Below, piece after piece: positions 52,524 to 60,921 of a stretch of DNA of 64,000 bases. The DNA comes from Elusimicrobiota bacterium (GTDB lineage: Bacteria; Elusimicrobiota; Elusimicrobia; FEN-1173). Position numbers and translations under genes: made by a program. A model generated the notes under the pieces. That model worked only from the letters and a program-made list of their open reading frames with translations, was not told the DNA's origin and did not search any database. Where the stretch lies: assembly GCA_016722575.1 (NCBI GenBank), contig JADKIY010000001.1, forward strand, positions 186,001 to 250,000, in the 5' to 3' direction. The stretch's first letter is position 1, and each line of letters starts with the position of its first letter.

Positions 52524-54566
52524 TTAACGCGGACGGCGGGAAAAAGTTCCCGATTTGGGGGGAGCGTCCTCCAGGGCGAAATCCAACTCGCGTTTTTCCA
52601 CGTTCACGCCGGCCAATCGCACGCGAACGGCCTGGCCGAGCTGAAAGGTTTTGTTCGTTCGCTGCCCCCGAAGCTGGAGGCGCAGAGGGTCGAATTGGTA
52701 GCGGTCCCGGGGGAGGCGTTCCACGTTGACGAGACCTTCCACGAACACCGCCGTGGGTTGAACAAAAACGCCGAAGGCCGTGACGCCCGTGACCACGGCG
52801 TCGAAGGTTTCGCCGATGCGGCGGGTCATGAGCTGGGCGCGCTTGAGCGCCAGGAATTCCCGTTCCGCCTCGACGGCGCGGCGTTCCAGGCGGCTGGACT
52901 CCTCGGTTTGGCCCGGAAGGCGGCTGCGCCAGGCGCTTTGCCGGGCGGCGTCGAAGCGCCCGTGAATCCGCTCTTTCACCATGCGGTGGACGAGCAAATC
53001 CGGGTAGCGCCGGATGGGCGAGGTGAAGTGGGTGTAGGCCTCGGAAGCCAGGCCGAAATGCCCTTTGTTGATCGGCGAGTAAACCGCCTGCTTCAAGCTT
53101 CGGAGCGTCAGGGTGTGCACCATGGGTTCCACGGGTTTTCCTTTGACGCTCTCCAGCACTTGACGGAGGGCGGCCGGCTTTCCGGAGCCGATGGTCGCCG
53201 GAACCGCCACGCCCACGGCCCGCAGGGTTTTGGCCAGGGTGTCCATCTTGGCCGGGTCCGGTCGTTCGTGAACGCGGTAGAGGAAGGGGCCCGCGGCCAT
53301 GTGCCGGGCGACGGTCTCGTTGGCCAGCAACATGAATTCTTCGATCAGGCGGTGGGATTCCCCCCGCTCCTTTCGGCAGGCGTCGATGGGCCAGCCTTTG
53401 TCGTCGACGATGATCACGGGCTCGGGGAAATCGAAATCCAGGGAACCGCGGCCGAAGCGCAAGGCCCGCAGGGTGCGGGCCAGTTCGCCCATTTCCCGAA
53501 CCGCGTCCCGGACGGCGTCCGACACCTCCAACCGCTGGCCTTGAAGGATCAGCTCCACCTCGTCGTAGGTGAAACGGCGGGCGCTCCGAATGACGCTTTC
53601 AAAAACTTCGTGGTGCACCACACGGCCCGAAGGGTCCAAGTCCATGAGGCAGGTCAAGGTCAGCCGGGCCACGTGGGGGCGAAGGCTGCAGAGATTGTCC
53701 GAGAGCGGAAAGGGCAGCATGGGGATGACCGCGCCCGACAGATAGACGCTCGTGCCCCGGTGGATGGCTTCCTGATCCAGGGCGCTTCCTTCGGTCACGT
53801 AGTGAGCCACGTCCGCGATGTGAACCCCCAGGCGCCAGCCCCCGCCCGGACGCCGCTCCAGGGACACCGCGTCGTCGAAATCCTTGGCGTCGGCGCCGTC
53901 GATGGTGAACACCGGGAGGTCGAAGAAGGTCTTGCGTCCCTGATACGCCGAAGGCGGCACGTCGTCGCCGAAAGCGGCGGCCCCGCGTTCCACGTCGGGT
54001 GGAAATTCCCCGGGCAATTCGTGTTTGCGCAACAGAAAGGCCAGATCCGCCGCGGGATCGTTTCGGCGGCCGATGACTTCAATCAAGGTGCCGGCCGCTT
54101 CGTGTTCGCCGTCCGGCCACTGGCTCACCCGGAGCACGCACAAATCGCCGTCCTTGGGCTTCAACCCGCCCACGTCGGACACGCGCACCGGTTCGCCGCC
54201 TTCTTCGGGCACAAGGCAGGGTTTGGGCGCCGATCGAAACACGCCCGCCAAGGTCGACCGCTTGCGGGAGAGAACTTCCAAAATTTCGCCCTCGGAACGA
54301 ACGCCGGGCCGGGTCACCCGCGCGCGGACGCGATCCCCGTCCATGGCCAAACGCAAACTGGGCCCGGCGACGAACAAATCGGGACGGTCGGGGTTTTCGG
54401 AAAGAACGAAGCCGAAACGCGGTTTTTTTTGGAGGACTCCTTCCACCATTTCGCCCGGGGCTCCGTGGGACGGGGCGGGGCCGCCGGCGGGCTTGAGGGA
54501 GCGGGCCGCGGGGGCGGCGGGTTTGGATTGGGGTCGGTTAGACCGACGGGAATGGCGATGGCGCAA
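52524..54566 (-). CDS. rnr: Ribonuclease R
   Basis: A 680-residue processive 3'-5' exoribonuclease of the RNB family. A basic N-terminal tail leads to cold-shock-like OB domains (MVEGVLQKKPRFGFV). The RNB catalytic domain follows, with the Mg-binding aspartates in DGADAKDFDDAVS near residue 230, GVHIADVAHYV, and TSPIRRYPDLLVHR near residue 510. The S1 domain is at about 590-665 (VVTGVTAFGVFVQP). The start is TTG with a GGAG site seven bases upstream, overlapping the DUF4202 gene by 29 bases. The first in-frame ATG is about 39 codons further in and would remove the start of the basic tail. Confidence 0.94.
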   Translation of the reverse strand: MRHRHSRRSNRPQSKPAAPAARSLKPAGGPAPSHGAPGEMVEGVLQKKPRFGFVLSENPDRPDLFVAGPSLRLAMDGDRVRARVTRPGVRSEGEILEVLSRKRSTLAGVFRSAPKPCLVPEEGGEPVRVSDVGGLKPKDGDLCVLRVSQWPDGEHEAAGTLIEVIGRRNDPAADLAFLLRKHELPGEFPPDVERGAAAFGDDVPPSAYQGRKTFFDLPVFTIDGADAKDFDDAVSLERRPGGGWRLGVHIADVAHYVTEGSALDQEAIHRGTSVYLSGAVIPMLPFPLSDNLCSLRPHVARLTLTCLMDLDPSGRVVHHEVFESVIRSARRFTYDEVELILQGQRLEVSDAVRDAVREMGELARTLRALRFGRGSLDFDFPEPVIIVDDKGWPIDACRKERGESHRLIEEFMLLANETVARHMAAGPFLYRVHERPDPAKMDTLAKTLRAVGVAVPATIGSGKPAALRQVLESVKGKPVEPMVHTLTLRSLKQAVYSPINKGHFGLASEAYTHFTSPIRRYPDLLVHRMVKERIHGRFDAARQSAWRSRLPGQTEESSRLERRAVEAEREFLALKRAQLMTRRIGETFDAVVTGVTAFGVFVQPTAVFVEGLVNVERLPRDRYQFDPLRLQLRGQRTNKTFQLGQAVRVRLAGVNVEKRELDFALEDAPPKSGTFSRRPR

Positions 54567-55134
54567 GGGTTTTCTCCAGGAAAGTTTTGGCTTGGGGGTC
54601 GAGGGGCAATGTGAGCGCGGCCGTGTGGCCTGCGGGGGACATTTTGCGCCAGGTTTTAAGGACGATGTCCCGCATCTTATCGTCCGGGGTTTTGCTTTTT
54701 AATTCCAGAAACTGCGTTTCCAAAAACACGAGGCACAGGGCGTCTTCCAGGGCCTGGCCGTCGGGGTCTCCCTCCCGCAGGGCGCGCTTGGTGATGAGCG
54801 CCGTGGTCCGGTCCGTGTCGGCGGTCGAATAACCGACGGCCGTGAGGATGTCCGCCACGCGTCGGGCGTGAAACCGTTTTAGGTCTTCCCGCCATTGAAG
54901 ATATCCGGCGCGGCCTTCGGGATACCGCTCTCGGGGAATCGTCCATCGTTCGATGTGCTGGCCGCGTCCGGCCAGGCGGAGCAGATCGGAAGGGGAGGAG
55001 CGGAGCCGCTCCAGCCACGCCGTGAGCCGTTCGGCGTGGTCGATTTCAAAGGGTTTGCCGTTGGCCGCGCGCCGGGGATCCGCGGCGTTGGCTTGGTCGA
55101 TGGCGACCAGCGCCCGGGAGAAGCGGTCCGTCAC
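54538..55134 (-). CDS. DUF4202 family protein
   Basis: A 198-residue protein matching DUF4202 over its length: RALVAIDQANAADP, FEIDHAERLTAWLERL, LLRLAGRGQHIERWTIPR, YLQWREDLKRFHA and EDALCLVFLETQF. The conserved His, Glu and Arg residues in the RGQHIERW region suggest an enzyme, possibly HD-domain-like, but no reaction is known. It lies 25 bases behind the membrane CBM gene and overlaps rnr, so it probably belongs to a TPR-CBM-DUF4202-rnr operon. Confidence 0.85.
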   Translation of the reverse strand: MTDRFSRALVAIDQANAADPRRAANGKPFEIDHAERLTAWLERLRSSPSDLLRLAGRGQHIERWTIPRERYPEGRAGYLQWREDLKRFHARRVADILTAVGYSTADTDRTTALITKRALREGDPDGQALEDALCLVFLETQFLELKSKTPDDKMRDIVLKTWRKMSPAGHTAALTLPLDPQAKTFLEKTLAPSPFPSV

Positions 55135-55159
55135 GGGCGGCCGAATTTCCGGCGGGAAA

Positions 55160-56053
55160 TCAAGAAAACGTCACCCCGCGGATGACCACGCGTCCTTTGC
55201 CGCCCTCGTCGCCGTTTTTGCGGGAGACGGCAAAATAAATTTGCCGGACGCGGGACCAATCCATTCGGTTGTCCCCACCCCAGAGATACGCGAGTTCCGT
55301 TAGCGGAACGTCCACCACGGTCCAGGCCGATCGGCCCGTGCGGTGGGTCCAGGTCGCGCCGAAATTCGATCCGTCCGCGTCCACGATTTTAAATTCCAGG
55401 GTGTTATTGCCCCCCTCGCCGTTGAAGGCGAACTGAACGCGGGTGTATTTGCCGAGATCCTGCTTGATGTTGAGAAAAGCCTGAACCCATTCGCCCCGCT
55501 GGAAATCGTAATCCAACCGAAGGGCGGGTTCCCCCACCGCGGTGAGCGCGGTGGCGGTGATCCGGGCGTTTTTGTCGAACAACACCTGAGCCGTGGCTTT
55601 GTCGTCCAAAAGGGCGTAGGCGCGCGTCCGCGGCGCCGGGGCCTCCGTCCGAGCCGCTTCCCGACGCTCGGCCCGGCTTCTTTTGGCGGGGGGCGGAGCG
55701 GGGACCTCCGCTTCCACGGGGGTTTCGGGTTCGGCCTCCACCGCGGGGGCCGGGGCCACCGGCGTCACGGAGACTTCCGCCACCGGCGGCGCGGCCGGAG
55801 CGGCCGGGGCCACGGGATGGGGCACGACGTCCGGGGCCAGGGGCGCGGCGGCGGGGTCCGAGGGCCGGGCGATGACGAGGGGCCGACGCAACTGCAATAG
55901 GGTGTACGCCAACGAGGTGAAGCCCGCGATGAACAGGCCGATGCTGGCGACAAACCACACCACGTCGCCTTTCCGCCGAAAAGAAAGAATCGCGCGTCGG
56001 CGACGGGCCGTGAATATTTTCTGCGGTTGCAGATCGCTGGGGGCGGAGCTCAT
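55160..56053 (-). CDS. Inner-membrane-anchored protein with a C-terminal WGGDN-type CBM-like domain
   Basis: A 297-residue protein starting at the ATG at 56051-56053, which overlaps the upstream TPR gene stop as ATGA and has an AGGA site. A basic cytoplasmic tail (about 30 residues) precedes one membrane helix (VVWFVASIGLFIAGFTSLAY, about 32-51). A long alanine/proline/valine-rich linker (about 65-150) then reaches a jelly-roll domain (about 160-297) with GEWVQAFLNIKQ, FKIVDADGSNFG and YLWGGDNRMD. That domain is close to the two in the exported protein at 19595-20677. A periplasmic glycan-sensing or glycan-tethering role is possible. Its genomic partner is a TPR protein. Confidence 0.75.
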   Translation of the reverse strand: MSSAPSDLQPQKIFTARRRRAILSFRRKGDVVWFVASIGLFIAGFTSLAYTLLQLRRPLVIARPSDPAAAPLAPDVVPHPVAPAAPAAPPVAEVSVTPVAPAPAVEAEPETPVEAEVPAPPPAKRSRAERREAARTEAPAPRTRAYALLDDKATAQVLFDKNARITATALTAVGEPALRLDYDFQRGEWVQAFLNIKQDLGKYTRVQFAFNGEGGNNTLEFKIVDADGSNFGATWTHRTGRSAWTVVDVPLTELAYLWGGDNRMDWSRVRQIYFAVSRKNGDEGGKGRVVIRGVTFS

Positions 56054-57306
56054 GATCGTTTCGTCCTCTCGGGGCCGGCGGGGCGGCCGCGGCCCCGCGT
56101 CGGGGTCAGCTTGGCGCGCACGGCTTCGGCTTCGTCCCACCGGTCCTGCGCCTCGAAGGCGACGAGGAGGTTCTGGAGCGCCCGGATCGACGCCGGGCTC
56201 TCCGGCCCGTGGGTTTTCTCGGCCAGGGTGACCGCCTGACGGAGGAGCCGTTCGGCTTCCTCGTCGGCGGATCGGCGGAAATACAGCTCCGCCAAATTGT
56301 TGATCGTCCTCAGGAGAGCCGGGCTCTCCGGTCCGAAACATTTTTCGAAGGTCCCCCACGCCCGCAGATACGCTTCCTCCGCGGTTTCAAACCGCCCCAA
56401 CCCCGCGACGGCCTCGGCCCAGGGGCCGAGCGCGTCGGCCACGCCCGGCGAATCGGGGCCCAAAATATTTTCCCGGATGGCCCGGGCGCGGCTCAATTGT
56501 TCTTCCGCGCGCCGGAAACGCCCCCGGGCGTTGTCCAAGACGCCCAGGCTCAGCAACACGGATCCGACCGAAAGGCCCCACCCGCCTTCGCGGTGTTCGT
56601 GGACCGCCAGCGCCCGACGGTAAAAATTTTCCGCTTCCGCCCAGCGGCCCATGGCGCGGGCCCATTGGCCGCGTTGCACCCAAACGTTGGCCGTGTCGGG
56701 GTGGGCGGCGCCCAGCGCGTGCGTGTAAATTCGGTCGGCTTCTTCCAGCTTGGCGTGGGCGGCCATGGTTTGGCCTCCCTCCAGGGCCGCTTCGCCCCAC
56801 CTCGACAAAAGTCGGGCCATTTCCGTGTGATCGGGTCCATGAACGATCCGCGTGATTTTAAGCGCGCGGACCAAATGGGTTTCGGCGTCGGACCATCGTC
56901 CGCGAATGGCTTCCAGGCGGCCCAAGCCGGCCAGGTTGCCCGAAATGGCGGCCGTGTTTTGCATGGCGTCCCGCTCGTTGATTTTGAGCGCGAGATTCAA
57001 CACCGCCTCGGCCGGATCGAAGCGTCCCATGGCTTCGTAACCCAAGGCGAGTTCCGCCATGGTCGGGGCCAGGGATTGATGTTCCGGGCCGTAAAGCTTT
57101 TCTTTGGCCGATAAAATTTGGAGTTTGAGGGGTTCCGCCTCGAGCCACCGCTCCCGCCGTACGAAAAACTCCGCGAGCGATTCCAGGGCTTCCAGCCGCC
57201 GGTGATTAAAGCGGCCGTATTTCTCCGACGCCACCAGCGCGGCCTTGAGCGCGGATTCGGTTTCCGCCGCCGAAACCGGCGGGGGAGGGGAGTCGGGGTG
57301 GACCAT
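56050..57306 (-). CDS. Tetratricopeptide-repeat protein
   Basis: A 418-residue protein of TPR/kinesin-light-chain-like repeats of about 42 residues. Recurrent units include LGYEAMGRFDPAEAVLNLAL, GRWSDAETHLVRAL, GRWAEAENFYRRALAV, GRFRRAEEQLSRARAI and GRFETAEEAYLRAW, with a GPEHxS or GPDHxE turn between them. There is no signal peptide or membrane helix, so it is probably cytoplasmic. I use the ATG at 57304-57306 (GAGG just upstream); a longer frame overlaps the divergent promoter region and is unlikely. Its stop overlaps the start of the membrane CBM gene, which suggests the two proteins work together across the membrane. Confidence 0.8.
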   Translation of the reverse strand: MVHPDSPPPPVSAAETESALKAALVASEKYGRFNHRRLEALESLAEFFVRRERWLEAEPLKLQILSAKEKLYGPEHQSLAPTMAELALGYEAMGRFDPAEAVLNLALKINERDAMQNTAAISGNLAGLGRLEAIRGRWSDAETHLVRALKITRIVHGPDHTEMARLLSRWGEAALEGGQTMAAHAKLEEADRIYTHALGAAHPDTANVWVQRGQWARAMGRWAEAENFYRRALAVHEHREGGWGLSVGSVLLSLGVLDNARGRFRRAEEQLSRARAIRENILGPDSPGVADALGPWAEAVAGLGRFETAEEAYLRAWGTFEKCFGPESPALLRTINNLAELYFRRSADEEAERLLRQAVTLAEKTHGPESPASIRALQNLLVAFEAQDRWDEAEAVRAKLTPTRGRGRPAGPERTKRS

Positions 57307-57487
57307 CGGCCTCGTTGATTTTAGCATAGGCGGCCCGTCGGCGGGGAACTTTCGGAAGTCGAAAGGTCGGGAGAAGGCATGGACGACAAGGTCTTTCCAC
57401 CGCAACGGAGGCCCCGGGCGCGACGAGGCGGGGCGGCGGTCAGGACGCCATTGACGCGGCGGTTCGAATTCTTTACCCTCTTGCCCC

Positions 57488-58063
57488 ATGTCGGCCCTTG
57501 AAACCATCGGCGCTTCTTTCGGTCTTGTGGCCGCGAGCGAAATGGGCGACAAGACCCAGCTTCTCGCCCTCTCCCTGGCCGCCCGTTTCAAGAAACCCGC
57601 GCCCATCCTCGCCGGCATCCTGACCGCCACGATCCTTAACCACGGGTTGGCTTCTTCCGCGGGAAATTGGATCGCCGCCCGGGTTTCCCCGGCGCTGTTG
57701 GCGGGCCTCCTGGGGGCGACCTTTGTATTGTTCGGTCTTTGGACATTGAAACCCGACGATCTCGATGAGCCGAAAGAATCGCGCTGGGGCCCCTTCGCCA
57801 CGACCACCGTGCTCTTCTTTTTGGCCGAAATGGGCGATAAGACTCAATTGGCGACGGTGGCCTTGGCCGCTAAATTTGGAAATATTTGGCTCGTTACCCT
57901 GGGAACCACCCTGGGCATGATGGCCGCCGACGGCGCGGCGGTTTTTTTCGGCGAAGCCGTTTCCCGACGACTCGGAATGAAGTGGATCCGATGGCCCGCG
58001 GCGATTCTCTTTTTTATTTTCGGCGGTTTGTCCATCTACACCGCCTTTGCCCACCGTTCCTAA
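57488..58063 (+). CDS. GDT1/TMEM165 family (UPF0016) cation exporter, probably Mn2+
   Basis: A 191-residue inner-membrane protein of six or so helices with the two family signatures ExGDKT: ASEMGDKTQLLALSLA near residue 18 and LAEMGDKTQLATVALA near residue 113. The two halves are inverted repeats, as usual. Bacterial members such as MneA and Mnx export manganese. It is divergent from the TPR gene. The 181-base gap upstream was searched for a yybP-ykoY manganese riboswitch and no convincing match was found. The ATG at 57488 places the first motif correctly. Confidence 0.93.
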   Translation: MSALETIGASFGLVAASEMGDKTQLLALSLAARFKKPAPILAGILTATILNHGLASSAGNWIAARVSPALLAGLLGATFVLFGLWTLKPDDLDEPKESRWGPFATTTVLFFLAEMGDKTQLATVALAAKFGNIWLVTLGTTLGMMAADGAAVFFGEAVSRRLGMKWIRWPAAILFFIFGGLSIYTAFAHRS

Positions 58064-58108
58064 CCCCCCCGTCCGCCCCCCACCCCTCCTGCGGGTTTTC
58101 GCCTCCGG

Positions 58109-58136
58109 TTAAAACGGCCAGTTAAAATGATATGAT
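58109..58136 (+). promoter_or_regulatory. Candidate mnmG promoter
   Basis: TTAAAA (58109-58114), a 16-base spacer, then TATGAT (58131-58136). The -10 ends eight bases before the mnmG ATG, so the transcript would start at or near the initiation codon. No ribosome binding site precedes the ATG, which fits a leaderless message. Confidence 0.5.
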
Positions 58137-58144
58137 TTGTAGAT

Positions 58145-59974
58145 ATGAAATTAGACTTTGACGTCGTGGTTGTCGGTGCCGGGCACGCGGCGGTGGAAGC
58201 CGCCCTGGCGGCCGCACGTCTTGGACGATCCACGGCGCTCCTCACGTTGGACAAAAACAGGATCGGCCAGATGTCTTGCAACCCCGCCATCGGGGGAGTG
58301 GGCAAGGGCCAGGTGGTCCGGGAAATCGACGCCCTGGGCGGCGAAATGGCGCGGGCCACGGACAGGGCCGGACTGCAGTTCAAGATGCTTAACCGGGGGA
58401 AGGGCCCGGCGGTCTTAAGCCCCCGGGCGCAATGCGATCGGAATCTCTACCGCGCCGTTGTCACCGAAACCGTATTGCACCAACCCGGATTGACCGTTTT
58501 GGAAGGGGAAGCCATCGGCGTTCTCACCGACGGCGGAGCGGCGGCCGGCGTTCGAATGGCGGACGGTTCGTCCCTGCGGTCCCGGGCGGTGGTGATCGCG
58601 ACCGGCACGTTCATGCGAGGTCTCATGCACGTCGGCCCCCGACAGACGCCCGGCGGGCGAATCGGCGAACGCGCTTCGAGCGGGCTCTCCGACGCCCTTC
58701 GGGCGCTGGGGTTTGAAGTGGGTCGCCTTAAAACCGGAACGCCGCCCCGCCTGGACGGCGCCACTCTCGATTATGCCCGCATGGAACCGGCCCCGGGAGA
58801 CGCCCCCCCCACGCCCTTTTCCCATTTCACCGGGCGGCTCGATCAAAAAATGCTGCCCTGCTGGCTCACCCGGACCACCGAGAAAACCCAGGACATCATT
58901 CGGCGGAACCTCAACCGCTCCCCTCTTTATTCCGGCGTCATTACCTCCACGGGGCCGCGGTACTGTCCTTCGATCGAGGACAAAGTGGTCAAGTTCGCCC
59001 ACCACGCGTCGCACCACGTGTTCGTCGAGCCCGAGGGTTACGAGACCAGCGAGATTTACCCCAACGGCATTTCGACCAGCCTGCCCGAAGACGTTCAGGA
59101 CGACATCGTTCACTCCATCGTGGGCTTCGAACGGGCCAAAATCCTCCGCTACGGCTACGCCGTGGAGTACGATTTTTGCCCTCCCACCCAGTTGCGCCCG
59201 ACGTTGGAAACCAAAGCCATCGAGCGGCTCTTTTTTGCCGGCCAAATCAACGGGACCACCGGTTACGAAGAAGCCGCCGGACAGGGGATCGTCGCGGGGA
59301 TCAACGCCGCTTTGGCCCTTCGGGGCGAAACCCCCTGGTCCCCCCGCCGGGACGAAGCCTACATCGGGGTGATGATCGATGATTTGGTCACCAAGGGAAC
59401 CGACGAACCCTACCGGCTCATGACTTCCCGGGCGGAGTGGCGCCTCCATCTTCGATGGGACAACGCCGATCTGCGGCTGATGGACCACGGGCGACGGGTC
59501 GGCCTGATTTCCGAACCCGTCTATGACGCTTTCGTGAATTACCGATCCACGCTGTGGTCCGCGGTTCGAGAAGCCCTGCCGAACGACGCGGAGTCCGTTT
59601 TTTTGGGCGACGTCCCTCCCTCGATTCCGTCCGCGGGCGCCTTGCCCCGCCGGGCCACCGACGCGGGCTTGAGCGGTCAATGGACCGCGGAACAGGTGCG
59701 GCGCGAGGTGGAACTGGAAAAACAGTATTGGGGATACCTCAAACGCCAATCCCGGGAAATCGCGAAATTCCGGCAACTGGAATCCCGGCGAATTCCCGAC
59801 GATCTGGACTACGACCGGCTGAACGGATTGTTGACCGAGGCGCGACAAAAACTTAAGAAGGTGCGGCCCGCGTCCCTCGGGCAGGCGGCCCGCATCCCGG
59901 GGGTGACTCCCTCGGACGTCGGCGTGCTGTTGGTTCACGTTGAACGTCGACGGCGCGAGTTCGCCGCGCGATGA
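58145..59974 (+). CDS. mnmG: tRNA uridine-5-carboxymethylaminomethyl(34) synthesis enzyme MnmG
   Basis: A 609-residue FAD- and NADH-using enzyme that, with MnmE, installs the cmnm5 group on the wobble uridine of certain tRNAs. Motifs seen are the FAD site VVGAGHAAVEAALAAARLG, then SCNPAIGGVGKGQVVREIDA near residue 45, RLKTGTPPRLDG, FAGQINGTTGYEEAAGQG near residue 363, and the C-terminal helical MnmE-binding end (IPGVTPSDVGVLLVHVERRR). Length is normal. rsmG follows 19 bases later, the conserved neighbour in many bacteria; parA/parB do not follow here. Confidence 0.97.
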   Translation: MKLDFDVVVVGAGHAAVEAALAAARLGRSTALLTLDKNRIGQMSCNPAIGGVGKGQVVREIDALGGEMARATDRAGLQFKMLNRGKGPAVLSPRAQCDRNLYRAVVTETVLHQPGLTVLEGEAIGVLTDGGAAAGVRMADGSSLRSRAVVIATGTFMRGLMHVGPRQTPGGRIGERASSGLSDALRALGFEVGRLKTGTPPRLDGATLDYARMEPAPGDAPPTPFSHFTGRLDQKMLPCWLTRTTEKTQDIIRRNLNRSPLYSGVITSTGPRYCPSIEDKVVKFAHHASHHVFVEPEGYETSEIYPNGISTSLPEDVQDDIVHSIVGFERAKILRYGYAVEYDFCPPTQLRPTLETKAIERLFFAGQINGTTGYEEAAGQGIVAGINAALALRGETPWSPRRDEAYIGVMIDDLVTKGTDEPYRLMTSRAEWRLHLRWDNADLRLMDHGRRVGLISEPVYDAFVNYRSTLWSAVREALPNDAESVFLGDVPPSIPSAGALPRRATDAGLSGQWTAEQVRREVELEKQYWGYLKRQSREIAKFRQLESRRIPDDLDYDRLNGLLTEARQKLKKVRPASLGQAARIPGVTPSDVGVLLVHVERRRREFAAR

Positions 59975-59993
59975 AATCCCCCGCCCTCCCCGC

Positions 59994-60707
59994 ATGACGG
60001 TTCCTCCCGAAGCCCGCCCTTTGCTGGACGTCCTCGGCACCGAGTCCGACACCCTGAATCGCCTGGACCTGCTGGCCCGGGAATTCGCCCGAACCAACCG
60101 GGACATCAACCTCGTCTCCTACTCCACCGAGAGTGAACTTTGGCTGAACCATATTCTCGATTCCCTGTCCGTCTTGATGGACCCCGAAGCGCGGCGGATG
60201 GTTTCGGCGCGGGTGATTGACGTCGGCTCCGGCGGTGGTTTCCCCGGCGTGCCATTGGCCGTTGCGAAACCGGGATGGTCCCTTACTCTTTTGGATTCGA
60301 TCCAGAAGAAATTGCGCGCCGTGGAAGGGTTTCTTTCTGTTTTGGGGGCTTCCGTGGTGACGCGGGTGGGTCGGGCCGAAGAGGTGGCCCGGGAGCCGGA
60401 ATTCCGGGAAAAATTTGATGTGGCCCTCTGCCGCGCCGTCGGGCCTCTGGGGGAAGTGATGGAACTCACAATGCCCTTTGTGCGGCCGGGCGGGTATTGC
60501 TTCCTGCACCGGGGAGTCGAGGCGCCGGCGGAGGCCGAGGGGGCCGGGCGGGCCCTTAAAGAATTGGGAGGCGTTTTGGGCGGACTGACGGCTTATCGAT
60601 TTCCGGGGATCGACAGGAATAGACACATAATACGTATCTATAAATCGACACAAACATCTCTCAACTACCCGAGAAGGGTTGGAATTCCGGCCAAGCGGCC
60701 TTTATAG
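59994..60707 (+). CDS. rsmG: 16S rRNA (guanine527-N7) methyltransferase RsmG
   Basis: A 237-residue SAM-dependent methyltransferase acting on G527 of 16S rRNA. The SAM site is VIDVGSGGGFPGVPLAV near residue 78, preceded by NRDINLVS and the ELWLNHILDSLS helix and followed by LLDSIQKKLRAVEGF and ALCRAVGPLGEVME. It ends with the typical YPRRVGIPAKRPL. I prefer the ATG at 59994 over an in-frame TTG inside mnmG. It is co-transcribed with mnmG. Confidence 0.95.
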   Translation: MTVPPEARPLLDVLGTESDTLNRLDLLAREFARTNRDINLVSYSTESELWLNHILDSLSVLMDPEARRMVSARVIDVGSGGGFPGVPLAVAKPGWSLTLLDSIQKKLRAVEGFLSVLGASVVTRVGRAEEVAREPEFREKFDVALCRAVGPLGEVMELTMPFVRPGGYCFLHRGVEAPAEAEGAGRALKELGGVLGGLTAYRFPGIDRNRHIIRIYKSTQTSLNYPRRVGIPAKRPL

Positions 60708-60763
60708 AAACGAACCGCCCGTAAGCGAGAGCTCCCAATTTCAAGCCGTCAATAGTTCCCCCC

Positions 60764-60791
60764 TTGTTCAAAATTTCGGATTCATTATAGT
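60764..60791 (+). promoter_or_regulatory. Candidate promoter of the TPR-rhomboid operon
   Basis: TTGTTC (60764-60769), a 16-base spacer, then TATAGT (60786-60791), in the 214-base gap after rsmG. This would give a leader of about 125 bases before the TPR gene. A second AT-rich TATAAA lies just before the ribosome binding site. No gene is seen in the gap. Confidence 0.4.
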
Positions 60792-60921
60792 ATCCATCGC
60801 TTCCATCGCGAGCCTGAAATCCTGGCCAACGATTTTGTCGGTCTTGCCCTGAAAGGACGCCGGCGGCCTAGGCAGTCAAGTACATCTGGTGGAGGCGGAT
60901 CACTTCATATAAAATAGGAGA

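Noticed and set aside
51516..54614. A 1,032-codon plus-strand frame opposite the NmrA-like and rnr genes
   Set aside because: It spans two well-identified minus-strand genes and a terminator and has no motif of its own.
57307..57487. yybP-ykoY manganese riboswitch ahead of the GDT1-family gene
   Set aside because: The gap is GC-rich with several possible stems, but I could not match the conserved loop sequences. A covariance-model search would decide.
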